This document shows, piece after piece, positions 51,615-64,000 of a DNA stretch of 64,000 nt. A program made the position numbers and the translations under genes. How positions within the stretch are numbered: the stretch's first letter is position 1; every line of letters begins with the position of its first letter. The notes below the pieces were generated by a model that did not search any database, was not told where the DNA came from, and saw nothing but the letters and a program-made list of their open reading frames with translations. The stretch is taken from assembly GCF_964340395.1 (NCBI RefSeq), contig NC_135570.1:3792822-3856821 (forward strand). Direction: 5' to 3'. This DNA comes from Glandiceps talaboti (Eukaryota; Hemichordata; Enteropneusta; Spengelidae).

Positions 51615-52071
51615 ATAACACGTTGCCATGGTTCTTATCATCGTGTCTTCTGTTGTCGGGGTCAACGACCTGCACAATATATACTGACTCCTCGCTAATA
51701 TATATCTTATAAGCTTATCTCTATTGTACGCTGGCTTAACTTTGAATAAAAATGTGTCCAGTTAAAAATTGAAACTACCATTCTTGTCTTTCAAGAACCC
51801 CTAACTCCAGATCTTTCCTGCCATGGAAAATCTACCAGCGCATGTTGTAAATGCTCCAACGTTAATAAAAGTCGTTGAATTCAAGGCATAGCAAACCCTG
51901 GAAGACTGTACCATTTCTCTACAGCTATCATGCTGATTCCTACTTTCAACTCTGATACACTGGAAAGTGCGCATTGGAATAAGGCATTAGAAATTTCTTT
52001 GGTATATATTGTGCAGGTCGTTGACCCCGACAACAGATGACACGATGATAAGAACCATGGCAATGTGTTAT
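51615..52071. repeat. 70-bp inverted repeat, 97% identical arms
   Basis: 51615-51684 (starts ATAACACGTTGCCATGG) and 52002-52071 are inverted copies with 68 of 70 positions matching by eye, separated by 317 bp. The high identity suggests a recent event or gene conversion. The loop has no recognisable gene. Confidence 0.88.
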
Positions 52072-52149
52072 TAAAACGTTAGGCACTAAGGAGAGAAAAA
52101 TACTTTCTAATTTCTTAACAACTACTGAATAATCTTGAGAGCATCGGCC

Positions 52150-52495
52150 TGCAACTTTGGCCGGTTCCTGCTGTTCAAATAAGCTGTTCCTTTCTATGGT
52201 TGAACATCTACCTCTTTTCCTTTTTGGTTAACAAGATAACCACTATATATCTCTTTGGTCGAAGAATCAATATTCAGGACAAAATAATTTCGGTATACAT
52301 TATTGAATGAACGAACGAAAGACCGACTGGTTCCTCTTGTTCGAATAAGCTGTTCTTTCTACAGCTGAGGAACATCTACCCCTTTTCCTTTCTGGTTAAC
52401 AAGATAACCGCTATATCTCTCTTTGGTCGAAGAATCAATATTATGGACAGAATGTTTTTGGTATACAAGTATTTATGAACGAAAGACCGACTGGT
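52150..52495. repeat. Direct repeat of about 170 bp, 2 copies
   Basis: GGTTAACAAGATAACC, TATCTCTTTGGTCGAAGAAT, AATATTMNGGACA, TTTCGGTATAC or TTTTGGTATAC, and GAACGAAAGACCGACTGGTT occur in order at 52153-52332 and 52325-52497. Confidence 0.88.
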
Positions 52496-53338
52496 TCGCT
52501 TTAGCGAAATCCATGCACAGTACAAAGCCAAAAAGTCTAGTTCGCTTAGAACTAAAAATCCACGAATCCAAACCTGCCATCCCTTGATATGAGGCAAACT
52601 TACGGGTTACATGTACGAAAGTCTGAGCAAGCAGGCAGACTTGTGCCGCATTGCAACGAAAGCCTACGAGTATAAAGGCCATCAAGGCCCTCACATATCT
52701 GTAATCATGTAAACTGCCTGTTGCAAAGTTAACGTTTGTAATATTATTTCCTATCCTGGTTAATGAGCTTTCTCCAAATCCTGTTGGCTAAATTCTAACA
52801 ACACCTAGTCAGTAGAAATAATTCCGAAATGCCATTTATTGAAAGACAGATCGAGTGTGACCACATACCGTAATATTTGACACAACGGCACACAGCCTAG
52901 TAGCCTGAAATAGCCGAGAAACGCGAAACTAAGCCTGTAAGAAGTTACGAAACGTTTTGAATAATTTGGCACTAAAAAGTGCCTAAATCCTGAGGGGACA
53001 ATTGCCTGATACGCTGCAAAAAGCAGAAGAGGCCAAGGCTGCAAAATATAAAACGAGAGTTACTTATCTTATTATTTGCTGTATTACTTGACGCCGAGAC
53101 CGCTTTTGTCCCATTTTCTGCAGACGAAGATGAGGGCTTGCCTTATCATTTTTGTCTACTGTTTACCGTCGAATTCAGTTTTCCGACTTGCTATCGATGG
53201 CAGGCCAATGCTTTACAGTGTTGCTTGGTCGCTAGAAGTTGGTTCTGAGGACGGCTTTCTCAATTGCCTATATTCGGATGGGAGAACCTGCTAAATCACC
53301 AGCAACAATTGATTGTGTTGAAACCGAGCTTCTCTGTC

Positions 53339-53559
53339 CTACTTGTTGAAGACTTGAGTTTCAAAATATTTTAGTCCATGGATTGCCGACAATGGCGTGA
53401 AGGCAAACATGGCGTTGACCGTGCGTTGGCGAAATCTTTCTCCACGCCTGTCATTCCGGTAGACGCCAATTTGCGAGGTCACAAATACGAAGACGTTTTG
53501 ATAGTAGTAAGAAAGACCATATTTACGGAACGGGAATAAAAACGTCAAAGCGAGAACTC
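53339..53559 (-). CDS. Unrecognised possible terminal exon, minus strand
   Basis: On the minus strand a good acceptor (GTGTCTTTCAG) precedes an open frame of 72 codons, VLALTFLFPFRKYGLSYYY to KYFETQVFNK and TAG, followed by about 500 nt without a frame and a TTTATT at 52835-52840 (AATAAA on the minus strand), the order expected for a last exon and 3' UTR. The stretch is richer in CpG than its surroundings. It has two hydrophobic segments (ALTFLFPF, VFVFVTSQIGVY), so it could be a membrane-protein end. I do not recognise it and found no upstream exon. It may be chance. Confidence 0.3.
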
Positions 53560-54487
53560 CTGAAAGACACGATACACATGTACATGGTGTTATGTACAGG
53601 ATGCCTCAAGGAAAAATTGAAAGTGAATATGCACACCTGTGCAAAGCTGGCCTCCTATTGGCCAGTAGTTACGTCATGCCAAGACCCTTTACTTCGAACC
53701 ACGGGAAATTTAATATCCTGTATAAAGTAACCTCGTTCGGAGTATTATTGTAGTTGGCTATCACTGTTATTTTAATGCATCATTGTACCATATGATTTTC
53801 TATCTCCACTGCAGTGTAGGTGACAAAAGGGGTGGATAAAATAATGCTTGAGTTTCATTTGGCGGGGCTTACCATTCTTTTTAGAAGAGATGGTGAGAGG
53901 AACTACGTATACACCATTTGTTGTGTACATTTCCTAACTGTAGCTATGCAGACAAATTGCATGAGATAGTATCAAAATGACTGAATAAGTTCTATCTAAA
54001 GTCGACCTGAAATATTTTGCTATCATTATATAAGGTTTGTTTTATCCTTGTCAAACATTGTGGAAAAATGAAATCGACCTACATACCCAATGTGATGGGT
54101 TAGGTTACCCGTTGACCAGCATTTTTTATTTTTTCTGGCCTTACATATGATATTTAATTGCGTATACTAAAATAGATATTATGTAAATTGCATGTAAATT
54201 TATGCAAATTAGCACCTTTCTAAATTTTAAATGCATGATTGCACCAAGACAAAGTTCTGCCCCCCCCCCCCCGGCAATTTCGTCAGGCTACGGCCCTGTC
54301 AATGAATGTTTGAACAAATATCTACAGCCTGGCTTTCGACCCTTACTGAAGGCATTCAGGTCACATCTGGTATATTATTCTTTTATATATACGAAAACAG
54401 TGGTATTTTTAACGGATTACAGTGAAAATAAACACATTTCGATTACGACGTACGAAAATATACCTGCTCACCCTGAGAAATACACAA
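53560..54487. other. No gene seen
   Basis: AT-rich with a poly(C) run at 54260-54272. The plus frame at 54202-54822 extends only because of the following microsatellite. Confidence 0.45.
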
Positions 54488-54531
54488 TACATACATACAT
54501 ACATACATACATACATACACACATACATACA

Positions 54532-54563
<32 letters not shown>

Positions 54564-54656
54564 CATACACACACACACACACACATACATACATACATAC
54601 ATACATACACACACATACATACATACATACATACATACATACATACATACATACAT

Positions 54657-54689
<33 letters not shown>

Positions 54690-54812
54690 TACATACATAC
54701 ATACATACATACATACATACATACATACATACATACATACATACATACATACATACATACATACATACACACATACATACATACATACATACATACATAC
54801 ATACATACATAC
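54488..54812. repeat. (ACAT)n microsatellite with (AC)n blocks
   Basis: About 325 bp of ACAT units with CACACA interruptions. All His/Thr/Tyr/Ile or Met/Tyr/Val/Cys frames here are artefacts. Confidence 0.97.
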
Positions 54813-54934
54813 ATTCCCTTAGCCCAGAAACTTGTCTTGTGGAGACTTTCTTGAGATAGCAACACCAAGTGCCAATCCTCTGGACCAGTTTTCCCTATAC
54901 CCGTATGTATGTCAGCATGTCATTTGCAAGTATA

Positions 54935-54959
54935 ATATTCTATTCTATTCTATTCTATA
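54935..54959. repeat. (ATTCT)n short microsatellite
   Basis: About five ATTCT units, followed by AGCCCTTACATAAG. Confidence 0.8.
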
Positions 54960-55133
54960 GCCCTTACATAAGTAAATTCCATTGTAGCCGATTGATGAAA
55001 ACGCCAGTGACGTATGGAATGTAATAGTGGTCATCGTTGAAACTGAGTGCATTAGTTATACTTTTATAAACTTCTCAATCTGCGGAAAGGACATATCAAA
55101 GTCTTGAAAGAGAAAGAACAGTGACACCCCGCC

Positions 55134-62442
<7,309 letters not shown>

Positions 62443-62449
62443 CGTAAAA

Positions 62450-62565
62450 AGTTCTCCTAGTGGCGCAGAAGAACATGTGATATGGAGCAATTACTAACCA
62501 TTAAATACCACATGGAGCCCTGGAACCGTGTCAAAAACAAACAAACAAACAAACAAACAAAAGAA
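62450..62565 (+). mobile_element. SINE-like element with (CAAA)n tail, copy 2
   Basis: It begins within 10-20 bp after the annexin stop codon (CTAGTGGCGCAGAAGAAC) and ends GGAGCCCTGGAACCGTGTCA followed by AAACAAACAAACAAACAA, so it lies in the annexin 3' UTR. Same ends as the copy at 57061-57230. Confidence 0.55.
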
Positions 62566-62596
62566 ATACATACCTAAAAGTAAACATATACACACA

Positions 62597-62602
62597 AATA
62601 AA
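62597..62602 (+). terminator. Possible annexin polyadenylation signal
   Basis: AATAAA 155 nt after the annexin stop codon, just behind the SINE-like tail. Transcript ends cannot be seen. Confidence 0.4.
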
Positions 62603-62682
62603 TATTGATGCGTAAATGAAGATACTATAAATACATGAAAATGTATATAAATGTATATGCATATCCATCTACATGTATATTG

Positions 62683-63392
62683 TATCTATGTATACAATGT
62701 CTATCTATATCGTATCTATGTATACAATGTCTATCTATATCTTATCTATCTATACAATGTCTATCTATATTGTATCTATGTATACAATGTCTATCTATAT
62801 CGTATCTATGTATACAATGTCTATCTATATCTTATCTATGTATACAATGTCTATCTATATCATATCTATGTATACAATGTCTATCTATATTGTATCTATG
62901 TATACAATGTCTATCTATATCGTATCTATGTATACAATGTCTATCTATATCATATCTATGTATACAATGTCTATCTATATTGTATCTATGTATACAATGT
63001 CTATCTATATTGTATCTATGTATACAATGTCTATCTATATTGTATCTATGTATACAATGTCTATCTATATCATATCTATGTATATAATGTCTATCTATAT
63101 TGTATCTATGTATACAATGTCTATCTATATTGTATCTATGTATACAATGTCTATCTATATTGTATCTATGTATACAATGTCTATCTATATCTTATCTATG
63201 TATACAATGTCTATATCGTATCTATGTATACAATGTCTATATTGTATCTATGTATACAATGTCTATCTATATCTTATCTATGTATACAATGTCTATCTAT
63301 ATTGTATCTATGTATACAATGTCTATCTACATGTATATCGTATCTATGTATACAATGTCTATCTATATCTTATCTATCTATACAATGTCTAT
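62683..63392. repeat. 30-bp minisatellite, about 23 copies
   Basis: Unit CTATCTATATTGTATCTATG plus TATACAATGT, with only a T/C/A change in TATATYGTAT between most units and a few 26-bp or longer units after 63200. Because 30 is divisible by three, three long plus-strand frames are open across the array; they are not genes. Confidence 0.96.
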
Positions 63393-64000
63393 ATGAGCCT
63401 ATACTACAAACGATGTAGATATGTATGACAAGACAGTATAGAGAAAGCTAGTACGTGTGCAAATATGGTCCGGCAAATGACCTAAAATGTTCAAAGTGTT
63501 CATGTATATCTCTAGCAACCAGAGTTTCAAACAAACTTGGCACAAGTGTCAGATACTATAGTCTACATTATGCACATCATTTTACTATTAATGTGCAAAC
63601 TCTGAGATAAAGACTGAATGGTAGCCATATTTGGTGAAAAAATTTAGAATAGGAATTAAGAAGTTTAAACATTGGAGACTTTGTGTTTGCATGACGACAA
63701 ATATGGTAGCCATTTTGCAATAAAGGTCAAGGTCGTGTAATTAAGTGACAAAAAGTTTGCATATACCGTTAATCTGATCACTTTGCCTTGAACAATCCAC
63801 CAAGTAACATACCCACAAAGTTCCATAGCAATTGGCCCTTTGGTTGTTCACACAAACAAACACAGATGCACACATATACACACACATACACACACACACA
63901 CATATACCATGACAGTCACAAACCATTAGCGGTCCAAGTGCAACAAACCCGCGGGCTTGCCTGGCGAAAACGGGTGTCATAAAAGTTGTTTGCATCTCTA
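63393..64000. other. No gene seen
   Basis: AT-rich DNA with a (CA)n-like run at 63870-63903. The piece AAGTTCCATAGCAATTGGCC before it has the look of an old retroelement 3' end but cannot be assigned. Confidence 0.4.

Noticed and set aside
51317-51712. 131-codon plus-strand frame
   Set aside because: It begins in the right arm of a foldback element and ends in a 70-bp inverted repeat, so it is built from repeats.
53076-53294. 72-codon plus frame with a signal-peptide-like start (an inner MRACLIIFVYC)
   Set aside because: It has no family match and lies in what may be the 3' UTR of a minus-strand exon; the support is too weak to list as a gene.
54202-54868. Long His/Thr/Tyr and Met/Tyr/Val/Cys open frames on both strands
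   Set aside because: They are translations of the (ACAT)n microsatellite; the same holds for 57975-58710.
62635-63428. Open frames of 150-255 codons with periodic IYVYNVYL-type residues
   Set aside because: They are translations of a 30-bp minisatellite.

Overview
This window is genomic DNA of an invertebrate animal, not of a prokaryote. It is AT-rich, the coding sequence is cut into many short exons by GT-AG introns, and it is packed with microsatellites, minisatellites, palindromic MITEs and non-LTR remnants. ACATGTA-type words are frequent throughout, as in several marine invertebrate genomes. I cannot tell mollusc, hemichordate, amphioxus or another lineage apart from this sequence alone.

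Layout. 1-8283 has no recognisable gene; it holds an inverted-array element at the left edge, a 60-bp minisatellite, a cluster of octamer motifs, a hAT-like MITE and a LINE-like tail. 8293-24058 (+) is a complete 12-exon erlin gene (SPFH/prohibitin family of the ER membrane, 325 aa); its introns hold at least six tandem repeats and several MITEs. 24059-31100 is intergenic and MITE-rich, including a foldback element with 9-bp target duplications. 31174-31249 (+) is a textbook first exon of the spindle-checkpoint gene MAD2. 33216-42541 (+) is a broken CDK11 (PITSLRE kinase) gene: two 5' exons carry small frame-breaking deletions, the exons for the middle of the C-lobe are missing, a 3.6-kb non-LTR retrotransposon sits in the gap, and the last two exons are open. 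43684-44250 holds tRNA-derived SINE-like heads with a long hexanucleotide tail. 49190-49854 (-) is the last two exons of MAD2, on the strand opposite to exon 1 and 18 kb away; the middle of MAD2 was not found. 50-53.6 kb is a cluster of inverted and direct repeats plus one unrecognised possible terminal exon. 55134-62442 (+) is a complete 9-exon four-repeat annexin gene (305 aa), with a Penelope-like endonuclease remnant in intron 1 and very large microsatellites in introns 3, 4 and 8. 62.7-63.4 kb is a 30-bp minisatellite.

The genes are ordinary eukaryotic housekeeping or membrane genes and do not form a joint pathway. The unusual content is in the mobile and repeated DNA: a hAT-like MITE family with 8-bp target duplications at three sites, one of which has grown a 99-bp tandem array from its own 5' end; several TTAA-flanked foldback families; a probable Mutator-like foldback; and the split, inverted MAD2 next to a decaying CDK11. 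All exon joins were made by eye from splice sites, reading frame and remembered family similarity; no search was run.
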